The notes beneath the pieces are model-generated. The model had not been told where the DNA came from. It did no database searches and saw only the letters and a list, made by a program, of their open reading frames with translations. Positions 1-10,771 of a DNA stretch of 64,000 nucleotides are shown here, piece after piece (position 1 is the stretch's first letter; each line of letters begins with the position of its first letter). The position numbers and the translations under genes were made by a program. Location: the NCBI GenBank assembly GCA_030248215.1, contig JASANG010002850.1, positions 168,922 to 232,921 of the forward strand, written 5' to 3'. The stretch is from Enoplolaimus lenunculus. Lineage: Eukaryota > Nematoda > Enoplea > Enoplida > Thoracostomopsidae.

Positions 1-180
1 AAATTTACCCTTGCCACAAAAAGTGTCATAAGGTAGGGTTAACGCGTGACAAATTTAAAATTTGTCACGCGTTAACCCTACCCTAACACTTTTTTCTGCT
101 AACTCTACCCTAACGCGTGTCACAGAGCACTTTGTGACACGCGTTAGGGTAGGGTTAACGCAAAATTTACCCTCTATATA
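1..180. repeat. Palindromic repeat, copy 1
   Basis: Two perfect or near-perfect hairpins built from GGTAGGGTTAACGCGTGACA-type arms: one at about 32-82 (arms of about 25 bp, 1-nt spacer) and one at about 98-160 around GTGTCACAGAGCAC. It ends in a run CTCTATATATATTTATA. The same block recurs at 7766-7925. Probably a short palindromic MITE; the family is not recognised. Confidence 0.7.
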
Positions 181-1706
181 TATTTATATACAACACACAT
201 AAGTCTAAGCCTAATCCTATACATGGGTACAATTCTAAGTGTAAACGAAAGTAAGCTTCATACAATGTTTGAATCTCAGTAAAAGGAAGCAAACTTTTAA
301 ATTTTGGCCCGAAATAATTAAAATCACTTGCCCGATCAAACGGTTCATTTTCCAAAGTTCTGCCCAAATTCTTTTGTGAGCAGCATTCAATAACTTAAGC
401 ACGTATAATTTGTGGATTTTTCATTCAAAACATAAAGTTGCATGAAAGGTTCAGAATAAGTTTAAAACGAAACCTAAACTTAAATCTGAACCCCTATTCT
501 CAATTCTTCGTAGCACTTATTACCCGTTGGAGATAGGCCCTGTAACTTTCGAACAAGGAAATGGTAAGGTTTGAAATTCATCCCATTTTATACATTCGAT
601 TTAGTCTACGTCTGTGCAAATTTTTAGATATTTGCAATTGCAGCAGTTCGCTAGTTTGAAAAGCTATTACTAACTAGAGATTAGTGCTATATATGCATTT
701 TAGAATATGGGCCCTGGCCTAAGCTTAAATATTACCCAATTTATTGCTATTCCGTAGGTTTACGTGACGCCCCTAAAAGCTGAACAGTCGCAAAGCCCAA
801 TCACATTTTCAGCAGGTATCTATGCGTGAGTGGTGCAGATAATGGACTAATTGGTAGAACACCTTACTAGTCACGATATGACTTAAATCAACCGGTATCT
901 GAGCACTAAATTTATTATCAAAACTTCTCGACGAGGTTAGACACATTAATCCTGCCAAACATAACAAACTAAAATAGTCATAGAACCCTATAAACGCATT
1001 TGCAGATATGGTACAGTAGTTTCTTACCAAATATAGCAAGCATTGCCTTGCACAGTACCGGAGAATGACATAGATTAATTATCAGACATTCTCGCTTAGC
1101 TCAAGCTCAGACGCATTAATTATCCTTCAAAAATTAAGCGTGGAACGTGGCTCATGTATTATGGGACGGGATCCTAAGCCAAAATGTAATACAACTATAG
1201 AACCAATCATAATCTTAAGCGCAAGCCCCCCAGTGTTCAAGTCCTTTAGTTTCACTGTCTGCCAATGGGTCGACTCCTATTATAATGATATGGGCCCTAA
1301 AATATATAGAAAATTCTGAACTCATTTTTAGCTGTCATTTGCTGCTCAAATCTGTTACCGTTTAGCTTTCTGCGTTTGCCCGCAAATTTTGTGTTTTTCA
1401 CAAGCATGCCGGTACAGTTTGGTGTAGAGACGTTCAAAAATAACATGTTTAAACTAAAACAAAACCCAGGACATATTTATGTGAACGAAATTAGAAACCA
1501 TTCAAGCTTTTTGTCCACCAACCCATTCAACGGAATTTTACAGTTCCCACGCCCAAAGTTTGAACCCCCATGCCGGTATTCATAATCTGCCAATTTTAAT
1601 ACTAGCGTCGTAATTGAGCTGTGAACACGGGCTTCGTTTACGTTAATCTTAGTTAGTCTTTTTGACAGTACTTCTATAAACCGAATTATATGGGATCGTT
1701 TATTCG
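181..1706. other. No gene seen; repeat relics
   Basis: AT-rich. About 205-260 holds a decayed TTAGGC-type stretch. About 655-705 matches the dispersed CTAACTAGTGATAGG / GAGAATATGGGCCC family seen again near 25290, 31600, 43520 and 53790. Nothing else recognised. Confidence 0.5.
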
Positions 1707-1800
1707 CGGCCCATGCGATGATCAAAGCTGGAGCGTTTTTCTGCGAGACTGCAATAGAGTTAGCTTAAGCTTTAAACTATTTTTTGCTTAATTCTCAACT
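1707..1800 (+). mobile_element. TTAGGC-type MITE, left end only
   Basis: Matches the family's left end: GGCCCATG, GATCAAAGCTGGAGCG, then the conserved GACTGCAATAGAGTTAGCTTAAGCTTTA. The telomere-like interior is missing. Confidence 0.6.
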
Positions 1801-1845
1801 TATGACGAAACGCAACAACATTTGCAACTTCCAAGCAGGCCCGCA

Positions 1846-2008
1846 GCCGGCTCACTTTGCTAAGGGTGGCTAAGGAATTTTTTACGAGGACCATACAAGG
1901 TTTTCGGAAATTGGTTGACTTAAAAGCAAGGTCGAAAATTTTCAAGGGCGGCGGCCAAAATTATTCCGGGAGCGCTGAGCCTTCCCTGGCACCTACTTGA
2001 CTAGGATC
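1846..2008 (+). mobile_element. GTAGCCAGCTC-family MITE
   Basis: About 160-bp element running from CCCGCAGCCGGCTCAC to CCCTGGCACCTA, with internal CATACAAGGTTTT and AAAATTTTCAAGG blocks shared with copies at 38970, 39269, 42999, 57701 and 59738. Confidence 0.6.
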
Positions 2009-2412
2009 CCGTGTCCAACATTCCATAAACAATCATTTTTCAATTGTCCATTTCTACCTTCAAACAGTCTGGTACATAATCACACATGTAATTAACATGT
2101 TTCACAGTCAACAACTATTTCGACAAGTACAGGCGAGAATTTAGCGTAATTTTTACACACAGTGCCAAAACTTTTTAACTACAGATTCAAAATATTTCTA
2201 GGCAAACATGTGTCCTCCAAGCACTCCTGTCCACAATTCAATTTAATTTATAAGCGCGGTCAATACTTCGCCAAGGCTGATGCCAAACATTTCTTATAGA
2301 GGACCGGACCTTCTGTGGAGCCCTTTCGCTTCAAGTCTGTTCATCATATTTTATTTCCACCAGCTCGGTGACGACGGGTAGGGGTGGCAGAATTTAAAAC
2401 AAGCGAGGGACG

Positions 2413-5400
2413 TCAAGATTGTCTGTCGCATGCAAAATGACGCTTCAGGCGAGGGCTGACCGGAAACATAGGTCCGTGTCCGGGTACAATATAGTCAGCG
2501 AGACATGCGACTTTTCGACGATTTTTGTGTTGTTCAGTTGCGTTCCACGCACGCCGGCTGTAGACATCTGAAAAGGTAACGAAGGACTGAAGCTCCTTGG
2601 ATAGACAGGGAATAATTATAGGGGGAGTTACAAAGACTCGAGGTCTTTTAGATGTCGTTGAAATGTCGAATAATGTGCTGAAGTGATGAAATCAACTAAA
2701 GATAAGTGCAGAAACGGCCTATAGCGGTTCAAGTCTGTTATGCGTCGTCCATTTTATCTTGTGCTCGCCGCGTGGAAATTAGAAAAGACTTTGTCCAATT
2801 ACGGTTTACTTAAAGATAGTAGATGAACTTTTTTCATCTACGATTTAGTTAAAAGTAGCAGATAGAAGTTGAGAAAAGCAATACCGTTCCGGTTGGGTAA
2901 ATTGAAACATTTTGTAAATTGTATATCTAACTTTAAATGGACATTACAGGCTGTAAATCACCACAAGCGATTTTTATAAGCGTAGCAATCGAAACTTAAA
3001 ACAGGTTTTAAATAGATTAGAAAACTGATTTGATTTCTGGTACGAAACAAGAAGTTGAAAGAAACCAAAAGCGGCAATGAGAAACTGAACAACAAAACTG
3101 TTTGTTGTAGACAGAAGAAACTGTTATGTGATTTTAAATTGTACAAAATTGAAGCTTCATTCAAATTTTTCATTGCACAGGTGAAACTTAAAAATCACAA
3201 TGGAAATGGAACTTGAAAACAGTTTCAGGACTTCAATTGGTGTTATAGATTAACTAAATAGTCGATTTTTAAACATCGTTAATAGCTGTGGGAAATGAAC
3301 ATAGTATTCAAATTCAATTTCTGTTGGCTACAAAAATGGCGTTTGTAATTTCCACATGGTGGGCACAAGATAAAGTGGACGACGCTTTAAGATAATAAGT
3401 ACTTTAAAATTTGATTATAGATGTGTAGTGTTGATTGTATACATAACTAATTATGTCGTTTAATGTTATATTTTAAGCTCTGCAATATATTTACATGACG
3501 AGGAGTACATTTCTCGTAGCCTTGTAGAATTTCCAAGCATGTCATGGGAATAAAACATGTTAATCCCACCACGTTCCAAGAAAAAATTACAGGGTAAGAG
3601 ATATGTTGTTTTATGTCAATCTTCGACCGTTGACAATAATAAAATTTGCTTCAGCAAAAAATGTCATGACAAAAAAATTAACGAGCGGTACATTTGAAAT
3701 TTACCATTCGTTAACTCGATGTTATGTCATTTTCTTGTACCTAAAACCTTGTATTGTGAACGGCACATAAATAAGTATCAGCGGCTGCGGAGTTGGGTGA
3801 AGTTCAAAGCGGCAATTGCCCTCTTTCCACTGCCGGCCAATGCATAGAACAGGACCGTGTTGAATAAGCATAATCCAAAGCCTAAACTTAAGCCTATGCG
3901 TAAACCTAAGCGCAAAATTGAGCATGTACGTGGCCTTAGTTTAAACAAAAAATAGCCTAAAGCTTAAAGCTTACTCCATTGCAGTCCTGCAAAAAACATT
4001 GCGCTCCTCGTGTTTACATAGGCCATGCTTCCTATAAGTTCCCCCATCAGTGCGATTTGACTTCTTGCAACGTACCTGTTTCAACTGTATTTTCATGCAA
4101 GAATAAATCACCAGTAATTGCGACAACACCTTTTCCAGGTACGTTATACACGAACACTGATAAATCTTGCCGAGTATGCCCGGAGGTTTCAATAACATAC
4201 ACATCATTCAAACATAACGGATACAAGCGGCCGTCTGCGATTGGGTTATGTTTAAATATTTCGCCTCTATAAGCCAAATAAAGTATTATAAACCTATTAG
4301 CAAAAAATATAGTCTAGAATCTAAGCCTACACCTTTACAAACCGGAACGGCGCAACATTTAACGAGTATAATATCTTTAAGCAATAGCAACTGCATTAAA
4401 CTAAAAGAGAATTCTGGTGCAAAAACTCGTTCTATTTTATTGTTCATCTGGTTCTAATTATTACGTAAACTCAATAACTTTTTGGGTTAAATTAAAAATG
4501 TTAGAAAATACTTAGTTGTAACCAGCGCTTCGTTTCATTTAACAAAAGCCTAAGTTTAAACCAAACCGTGAATCTAAACCTAAGTCTGTTAGCGGATATG
4601 AACGACAATAATGTATACCAGCCTTGGTTGAAACTGCCCTGTTTTGCATTGAGAGGCTTAAATCTCGATGCACACAGTATAAATTTGTCTTTGAAGTGAA
4701 AATCAAACTAAGTCATGTTTCTGCAACTTTGACTATTAGGTCAAACAGAATAAATTGCAGTTTGCAAACGAATCTAAAGTGAACTACTGTTCGCTTACTT
4801 TTGATCAAAGCGATGAAATACATGAAGTGCATTTGAAAACAAATTGACATTCGAAAAATGATCCGGGTGTCCGTGAGTGGTGATAAGGTATGATACCGCA
4901 GTCGGGTCAATAGACTGTTGTTCGAGTTGAGCTATGAGCTCGCGCTTTGCAGACGCTGTACTTGTATCGACAATAGTTGTAAGCTGGTTGACCTGAATTG
5001 CTGTAACGCTGCCTTTTGCACCTGAAAATTTGAAACTTATAATTATTTTTTATTTTACAATTTTTGCGTTTTCCGATGACGACGGATTCGGGAAACGGAG
5101 AACGCAGTGGTTTCACAGAGTTTGTAAAATTTGGAAATTTTTTAAAAAAATTTCAAACGACATTAACTAAAGCACTTTTCAAGTGTATATCATTCGTTTG
5201 GAGGGACGATGGAGTTTTGGATCAATGAATGTCTGTTTTGTAAACAAAACGGTAGAAGTTTTGTTGTAACTAATGATGTAGGAAAACTTTAATTACGTTT
5301 TTCTGCTCAGTTGTAGTAATTATTTACAAAAATTCGAGGGTTGATAGGGTTGGAATAGTGTATGATTTATCCATGGAAACATTTTTTACATACACTGGTC

Positions 5401-7242
5401 TCTAAAACGTGCAGGGAGATTTTTAATTTCAGAGGAAAGTTTCTGACCTAAACGATGTTTAGTATGCCGTTACAGGGAGTTTGGTGGTGTCTTCTATAAC
5501 CCCAGAATCATTTTGAGACAGATTCTAGGCCATTTCTTTTTAAAGGTGTGAACATTCTGGAGTTCAGATTTTACAATAAATTTTTCGCAAATATTTAATC
5601 GAGTAAAAACTTTGCTTTTAGCTTAGCTATCTTGAATGGGAATAATTTGCCGAAATTTAAATAGATATGCATATATACATTACATACATACAAACATACA
5701 CTTATATTTACGACACACATATATTAAAGCTAGAACGTCCCATATACGTATTTTGGGCAGCGTCCAGCAGATTTGTATATCCATAGGCAAATTTGCTTCT
5801 GTACCTCTAAGCGAAAAATTCTGAAGATAGAAGATTGTTGCTAATTTTTCTTTGTGTTGTTGTTATTGGTGACCAGACAAAAGGCCACCGGACAAAAGGC
5901 AGTCCAGACAGAAGGCCACCTGGACAAAAGGCCGTGCGGACAAAAGGCCGCCCGGACAAATGGCGCCTGGGCAAAAATGATCAATGTTGGGTAAATACGT
6001 TTGTATATTTTGAAAATTAGTAATGGTAATTACTGATTAGCCATTGAATTAAGCGACCAATGTTACTGTAAAAGCCGTTCCATCGTCCCAGGACAGCGCA
6101 GTACCAGGAGTACTTACAACAAATGTAATTGGGACAGTGGGACAGTTGGGACAGTAACACAGTTGGGACAGCTGGACAGACAGTTAGAACCGTTGGAATA
6201 GCGGGACAGTTGGAACAACGTAAGGGTATATATATTTTACCTGTGCATATGTGAACAGGGCTGCAGATGATCGCACTCCCGGTATATTACTATGCCGAAA
6301 CAATGGGAATGTCTTTAAATATGGGCCAATTAAGCCATGGGCTGTCAAACAAACACTTGCTAATGGAGGGAGGTAGAGCGATTTTAATAACCAGTATAAA
6401 CCCTGCTAACTCACAGTACAACGCATCCACTCCTGTATGACGGCTAGCAATTCTGCAGCTTTGGTTGGAAAATCACAAGCATAACTTTGTATGGCAAAAC
6501 TTGAAAAACGAAAAATTCAAACTGTTAGGTATTCTCTAGTCCAATAGGGAAAGTTAAAGGCCTAGGTGAGGTTCGGAAATCGTGAAAGTAGAAAATTCAA
6601 CCTATATGTCATGCTCGTTTCCGGATTAAGGCACATATACGTTTTTCATAACATTTCGTATAAATCACAACGGCTGCAACAATCTAAACACTATAATGAA
6701 AATGTATAGATAGAATGGGAATCTAGGCGCTTAAATTTTACACTTTTCCCCTTTTCCAGACAAACTTTCACACTTCAGGTTTTCCCTACCGAACTAAGAA
6801 TCATCTAGACTTTTGAATATATCACTTTTCTAGTTCTCCCATCCAAATATATGCTTGTGAGTTTTCCTACAGAACCCGCGGAATTCATAAAGCCGTCATG
6901 CAGGAGTGGTTGCACTGCACTCTTGGTCATAAGTTTCCCCCTGAATGTGCTGTATTTTCTGCATGTTGGATGTATTGTAAGAACGGACTTTTGTCCGGAC
7001 GGCCTTTTATCAGCACGGTATTTTGTCCGGACGGCCTTTGGCCCAGAAGCCACCTGTCACAACTTACGAAACCCTTTCAGTGTCGGTGAATATGATCCGT
7101 TAACCAATTGAATAACGCGTGGTTCAAGTTCAGAGCTTCCAGCTGGCACCGTACAAGCTTTGTCGCCGCCTTGTGAATGGGGACAACAAATAAGTCCTTC
7201 GCCACAATCTCGAGATGTTTCGCATACTGCGCAACTGCTGAC
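2413..7242 (-). CDS. MBLAC1/SWIP-10-like metallo-beta-lactamase-fold protein (four exons; 5' end missing)
   Basis: Spliced gene with exons 7242-7068, 5021-4799, 4266-4076 and 2567-2413. Borders seen: donors GTAAGT, GTAAGC and GTACGT; acceptors TTTTCAG, TTATAG and TTTTCAG. Phases agree at all three junctions and the exons total 744 nt (247 residues plus TGA stop). Numbering from the first exon seen, residues 1-30 are a cysteine-rich module (C4, C7, C13, C19, C20, C30). The hydrolase fold follows with all metal ligands: THGHPDH at 107-113, H163 in SGHT, D186 in TGDLF, and H227 in VPGHGP. Known family: MBLAC1 in animals and SWIP-10 in C. elegans, small glyoxalase-II-like hydrolases. The N-terminal Cys module is unusual for the family and implies a secreted form. 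A signal-peptide exon should lie above 7242; the acceptor there is phase 0 and I could not find its partner. Intron 1 holds a foldback element. The substrate is unknown. Confidence 0.82.
2742..3385. mobile_element. MITE with about 40-bp terminal inverted repeats
   Basis: Left end GCGTCGTCCATTTTATCTTG and right end reverse-complement GCGTCGTCCACTTTATCTTG match for about 40 bp with few differences. The 644-bp interior is AT-rich and noncoding. It lies just upstream of the last exon of the MBL-fold gene, in its third intron. Confidence 0.75.
3835..4024 (-). mobile_element. TTAGGC-type MITE, full length
   Basis: GGCC ends, GCATAGAACAGGACCG at one side and CTCCATTGCAGTCCTGC toward the other, with degenerate CCTAAG repeats between. 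Sits in intron 3 of the MBL-fold gene, about 50 bp past the exon 3 donor. Confidence 0.75.
4505..4600. repeat. TTAGGC-like relic in intron
   Basis: Short run of AAGCCTAAGTTTAAACC-type units without recognisable ends, in intron 2 of the MBL-fold gene. Probably a decayed copy of the TTAGGC-type family. Confidence 0.4.
5867..7052. mobile_element. Foldback-like element with repeated ends
   Basis: Left end (5867-5975) is a tandem run of about 17-bp units of type GGACAAAAGGCC. The right end (6983-7052) carries the same units inverted (GGCCTTTTGTCC type). Outer tips TTGGTGACC and GGTGGC/TGTCACAA are roughly inverted. Such clustered subterminal repeats are typical of Foldback elements. The interior has a GTTGGGACAGT minisatellite (about 6130-6220). 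It lies in intron 1 of the MBL-fold gene, ending 16 bp from the exon 1 donor. Confidence 0.65.
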
Positions 7243-7765
7243 CTGAAGGTAAACAAAAAGTAAACTTCAAAATTTGCAATTGCAAAACCTGAATGTAAAA
7301 GATAAAAATTAACTTTTAAAATTTGTCTACCGTTTGTATACGTAAAACTGAAAGGTATGCAATATTTAATTTATGTTTAACTATGAGGGCCTGCTTACCA
7401 TTGACCTATTAACACTAAAGTTGGAACCTAAATAAATACCAACTTCTAAACTGAATCCTGTGTCTAAGTTACTGTCCTTTTTGGACAGGCTCCTAGACTT
7501 GACATGAGCCTAATTTTTTACCATTGAGCTATCTTTTCGAACTGGAAGTTTCGAGTAAGTACGAGCCGATATGAAATAGATAGCTGTTGTATCACTCCAT
7601 GATAAGATACTGTGGTGATCAAATTAACTAAAGAAGAGCTTGAGCGCTTACCCTGGACGAAATTTTGTAAAAAAACAATATTATATCCCAGTTGTCTAGT
7701 TCAAGACCTATCATCAACTGATTTTAATCGGCAATAAGAACGTGTTTATGCGCCGTTCACAATAT
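7243..7765. other. No feature recognised
   Basis: AT-rich sequence upstream of the first MBL-fold exon found. A signal-peptide exon should lie here or further right; a donor-like CCAGG|GTAAGC near 7650 (minus strand) follows a hydrophobic stretch but has no ATG. Confidence 0.4.
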
Positions 7766-7925
7766 AAAATTTACCCTTGCCACAAAAAGTGTCACACGCG
7801 TTAACCCTACCCTAACACTATTTTTCTGTTAACCCTACCCTAACGCGTGTCACAAAGTGCTCTGTGACACGCGTTAGGGTAGGGTTAACGCAAAATTTAC
7901 CCTCTATATATATTTATAAACAACA
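7766..7925. repeat. Palindromic repeat, copy 2
   Basis: Close match of 1-180, lacking most of the first palindrome. The central hairpin ACGCGTGTCACA/TGTGACACGCGT is intact, with arms reaching into CCCTACCCTAA. A short decayed GCGTTAAC stretch follows to about 7990. Confidence 0.7.
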
Positions 7926-8125
7926 CAAATATTATTTATATGTGTGTGGACCACACGCGTTAACCTAGGGTTTTAACGCATTGCAAAATTTGTGGCATTT
8001 TAGAGGAAAATCGAGAATTTTGTTGGTTTAAAATTTTACAGTGAAAATTTTCAAAGACAAGTGTTAGTTCAAAATTTTAGAGGTGAGATTTCATCTAAAA
8101 TCAAATTTCAAGCTAAGATTCCAAA

Positions 8126-8300
8126 TTAAAGACCCGAAACTCCCGAATGGTATCGCATTACCATCCCGCTCAACTGTAAGAGCTTAATGCACGTTGTTGA
8201 ACTGCGCATGCAAGAACTGTTCAACACAGTGCGTTGTATAGTGCAGGTACGCAGTTTGCAATAGTTGCTCACAGTATACTCTATGTTTGACAGTGAAGTA
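8126..8300 (-). mobile_element. Decayed tRNA-core TTAA element
   Basis: Order of motifs matches the tRNA-core family read on the minus strand: GAACTCCC-like box B, CATTACCATCCC, GCTCAACTGTAAGAGCTT (box A region), GTTCAACACAGTGCG, and CTCACAGTATACTCTATG near the end. Strongly diverged. Confidence 0.4.
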
Positions 8301-8329
8301 TATATACAAGAAGATGGATATAGGTGATA

Positions 8330-8470
8330 TACTGTAGTGACCCGAATAAGAAGGGATACTAAGGCGGGGGTCCGCATTTTTGCGTATCAATCAATAGGAG
8401 TCTGTATTCCTAAACAGTCTGCTAGTGGATAGAATCCATAACTTCAAATTACAGTCTTTAAATGAGACAA
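8330..8470. mobile_element. Tc1/mariner-like MITE, one end
   Basis: TA followed by CTGTAGTGACCCGAATAAG, then the subterminal block (GGGGTCCGCATTTTTGCG, GAGTCTGTATTCC) shared with the copy at 57907. The other end is missing. Confidence 0.6.
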
Positions 8471-8512
8471 AGCAGAAGAATGGCCTCATCATCAGCTCAA
8501 ATCTGTAACAGA

Positions 8513-8857
8513 CAGGGTACAGCCGAAGGTTTGCTTCCGGCTATGGCCGAAAATCAGTTTCCGGCTTCGGTAGAACTTTTGCCGAAGGTACCGGCAATTT
8601 CGGTAGTAAAATTTTGCATAATTTTGCAAAATTTATCTGCTTAGCGCGTTTCGTTTGACTATTGTCACAACTTTCAGGAAAGAATTTCCAAAATTTCGCA
8701 GAAAATTAGTGTCAAGCCAAACAACAACATATTGCAGATACTGGCTAAAATTAACTAATTAACCATCATTTTTACTACCTAATTTCGCCTCACCTCCGGC
8801 TCTGGCAAGTTTCGTTGACCTCAGGCTCCGGTATTTTTCACCTCCGGTTACACCCTG
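8513..8857. mobile_element. hAT-like CAGGG element
   Basis: Begins CAGGGTACAGCCG and ends CCGGTTACACCCTG, the same termini as the copy at 16574. The interior has repeated CCGGCT/TTTCGGTA words. The flanking 8-mers match poorly, so the duplication is not clear here. Confidence 0.55.
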
Positions 8858-9005
8858 GCAACCATCCCTTTATTAGGCAACCCACATCAATAATTAAATT
8901 CTGAATAAAAGATAAACGGACATGGCAATCAAAAAAATGGTTCGGAGCAAGTCAGTCTTGTCTAAAGGCAAGAATATATAAGGAAAGGGGTAGGGTCAGA
9001 AGTGT

Positions 9006-9255
9006 AGGTCCATGTAGAGATCAGGGGCCGAACGTTTTTCTGTAGGACTAGGAAAAAGTAAGCTTAAGCTTTAGCTAATTTCTTTGCTTGGCTTAGGCTT
9101 AGGCTTAGGTTTAGGAATAGGAATTCGCTCATTCTTACGCTTAGGCTTAGGCTTAGGCTTAGGCTTATGAATAGGAATACGCTCATTCTTACGCTTAGGC
9201 TTAGGCTTAGGAATATGCTTATAATACTGTTCCGCCGCTGATCTTTACATTTGCC
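9006..9255 (+). mobile_element. TTAGGC-type MITE with duplicated interior
   Basis: Both ends are of the left-end type (CATGTAGAGATCAGGGGC and, inverted, GCCGCTGATCTTTACAT), giving better inverted ends than other copies. The interior has two rounds of GCTCATTCTTACGCTTAGG and the longest perfect telomere-like run of the window, four TTAGGC units near 9142-9168. Confidence 0.8.
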
Positions 9256-9545
9256 GAAATGAAAAACAAATATCAGCTCTCCTTTCCTTCGGATCACTCC
9301 GGAAGTAGCTCAAGAAATTTATGGGGCGCAAAGAAAAGCACTTATGCAGAATGGGTCCTTAGAAAAACCTCTTGAACCCTATAGGTCAAAACTCCTTTTA
9401 CACGAGGTAATACATTCCCGAAGACAATTCCTCGCCAAACCGCTTTCCCACTGTAGGTGGCTGTGCCACACTTAAACCTATTTCAAACTAAAAACTAAAA
9501 CTAAAATAAAACCCTATATCAAAACCACACCTTAAGGGAGTTCCT
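9256..9545. other. No feature recognised
   Basis: About 290 bp with no open frame or repeat that I recognise. Confidence 0.4.
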
Positions 9546-10360
9546 GGCTCCACCTAGTCTCTCTTAGAACTTAAGTTAGGCTTAGGCGTTGCTACAAGGC
9601 GTAGAAATTGGTAAAACTATGCTATGGCGGCTGTGTCCGCAATGTAAACTTACCTGGGGCCCTGCGTGGCCATAGAATGGTATTGATTAATGGTGCATAT
9701 CGAGCCGGCTATATTTGCGCTTAACGACATAGCTAGGCTATGTCAGCACCAAAAATGGTGCTTTATATTGTGTGTCTTCGGCATGGTTGTTGTTGTTGTT
9801 GTTGTAGTTCCGGTTGTGTGGCTCTCGACCTCGACCGCATTGCGGACACCCAATTGTGGGTGTCGGCAAAAATGCAAATGAGGTCGAGATGCCGATATGG
9901 GTAGCCAGGACCGGAATCAGTATTATCTTCTTGGTGGTTGCAAACGGTGGTTATTTTTGGTGCGCTACAAGTGTTTGTATTTATTGGTATTACTAAGTTT
10001 TACGGTTGGATTGAGCGAGACTGGTGTAAGTAGGGCTTAACGGATTTAAGTTTAAGTTTGTCACGGTGGCTTAACATGTGAAGGAAATCAGGCATCACGG
10101 ATTTTATTGGTGTTGCGCAGGGCGCAGGATCTACCCAGTATCGGATACTGGTGTTATGTGCTAAAAGGGAAATTGGAGTATTAAAGGAAACCTGGGGAAA
10201 AGTAGTCTAGTAAATCTAACGGGGTTAGATTTATTATTCTACAACGGTTGGGCCAAATCTAACGGGGTTAGATTGGTCGGAAATTTGGTGTAACTCTAAC
10301 GGGGTTAGAGTACACGGTTTAACGGGGTGTAATTCTAACGGGGTTAGAATTGCACGGATT
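9546..10360 (+). mobile_element. Unclassified dispersed element, copy 1
   Basis: Starts with CTCTCTTAGAACTTAAGTTAG and TAGGCGTTGCT, followed by a GGCGGCTG block, CCCTGCG and a GTT microsatellite (9787-9805). The same order recurs inverted at 46960-47733 with many substitutions. No coding frame and no clear terminal repeats. The four hairpins at 10208-10355 are near its right side. Confidence 0.55.
10208..10355 (+). ncRNA. Four tandem covarying hairpins (putative structured RNA)
   Basis: Hairpins at 10208-10236, 10251-10278, 10288-10315 and 10327-10355. Each has core CTAAC, loop GGG, core GTTAG. Beyond the core the stems differ in sequence yet remain paired for 12-13 bp. Three non-Watson-Crick pairs (10210/10234, 10252/10277, 10330/10352) are G:U in a plus-strand RNA but A:C in the minus strand. 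Hairpins 2 and 3 each have one bulged A, at the ninth base of the 5' arm counted from the loop. Function unknown; transcription is inferred, not shown. Confidence 0.5.
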
Positions 10361-10447
10361 CTGGAAAAACGGCAAAAGTATTTGGTACGGTAAAGCCAGT
10401 GGCTGGATTAAATCAGATTCAGACGTCGGCTTTAAGGATTCCGGCTC

Positions 10448-10665
10448 GGGTTACCAGTTAAATTACATAACCTGTGATTTGCTGGCCTTCAATTTGGGTA
10501 TTTCGTGTCTTACGGTTCGGGTACCAGTAAATTGCATAACCTGTGATTTGCTGGCCTTAATTTCGGTTATTTTGTGTCCCACAGGTCGCGGGTACCAGTT
10601 AAATTACATAACCTGTGATTTGCTGGCCTTAAATTTGGGTATTTTGTGTGTCATACGGGTTGCGG
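10448..10665 (+). repeat. Three 71-bp tandem repeats
   Basis: Units begin at about 10448, 10519 and 10590, each with GTACCAGT, ACATAACCTGTGATTTGC and TGGCCTT. They differ by small substitutions. Located 110-320 bp beyond the stop of the large secreted-protein gene, so they may lie in its 3' UTR or in a downstream intron. Confidence 0.85.
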
Positions 10666-10771
10666 GTTGGGATTTATAATAAACATTTACCGGCCGCGTT
10701 TTACTAAATCAGAGCGAATAGCATACATCGAGAAAAGAACTATACAGGCGATACAGGGTACAGGCTTAAGT

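Noticed and set aside
4245-4460. Small plus-strand frame over the MBL exon region
   Set aside because: It overlaps the minus-strand exon and its intron and has no domain or splice logic of its own.
6805-7111. Open frames with TKG/PDKRPSGQK words
   Set aside because: They translate the repeated ends of the foldback element.
9006-9255. True telomere or chromosome-end junction
   Set aside because: Units are degenerate, short and bounded by element-specific ends; the same structure recurs about 20 times.
9064-9297. Leu/Ser-rich open frame
   Set aside because: It is a translation of the TTAGGC array on the minus strand.
9546-10360. Solo LTR of a retroelement
   Set aside because: No TG..CA ends, target duplication or primer site could be seen; left unclassified.
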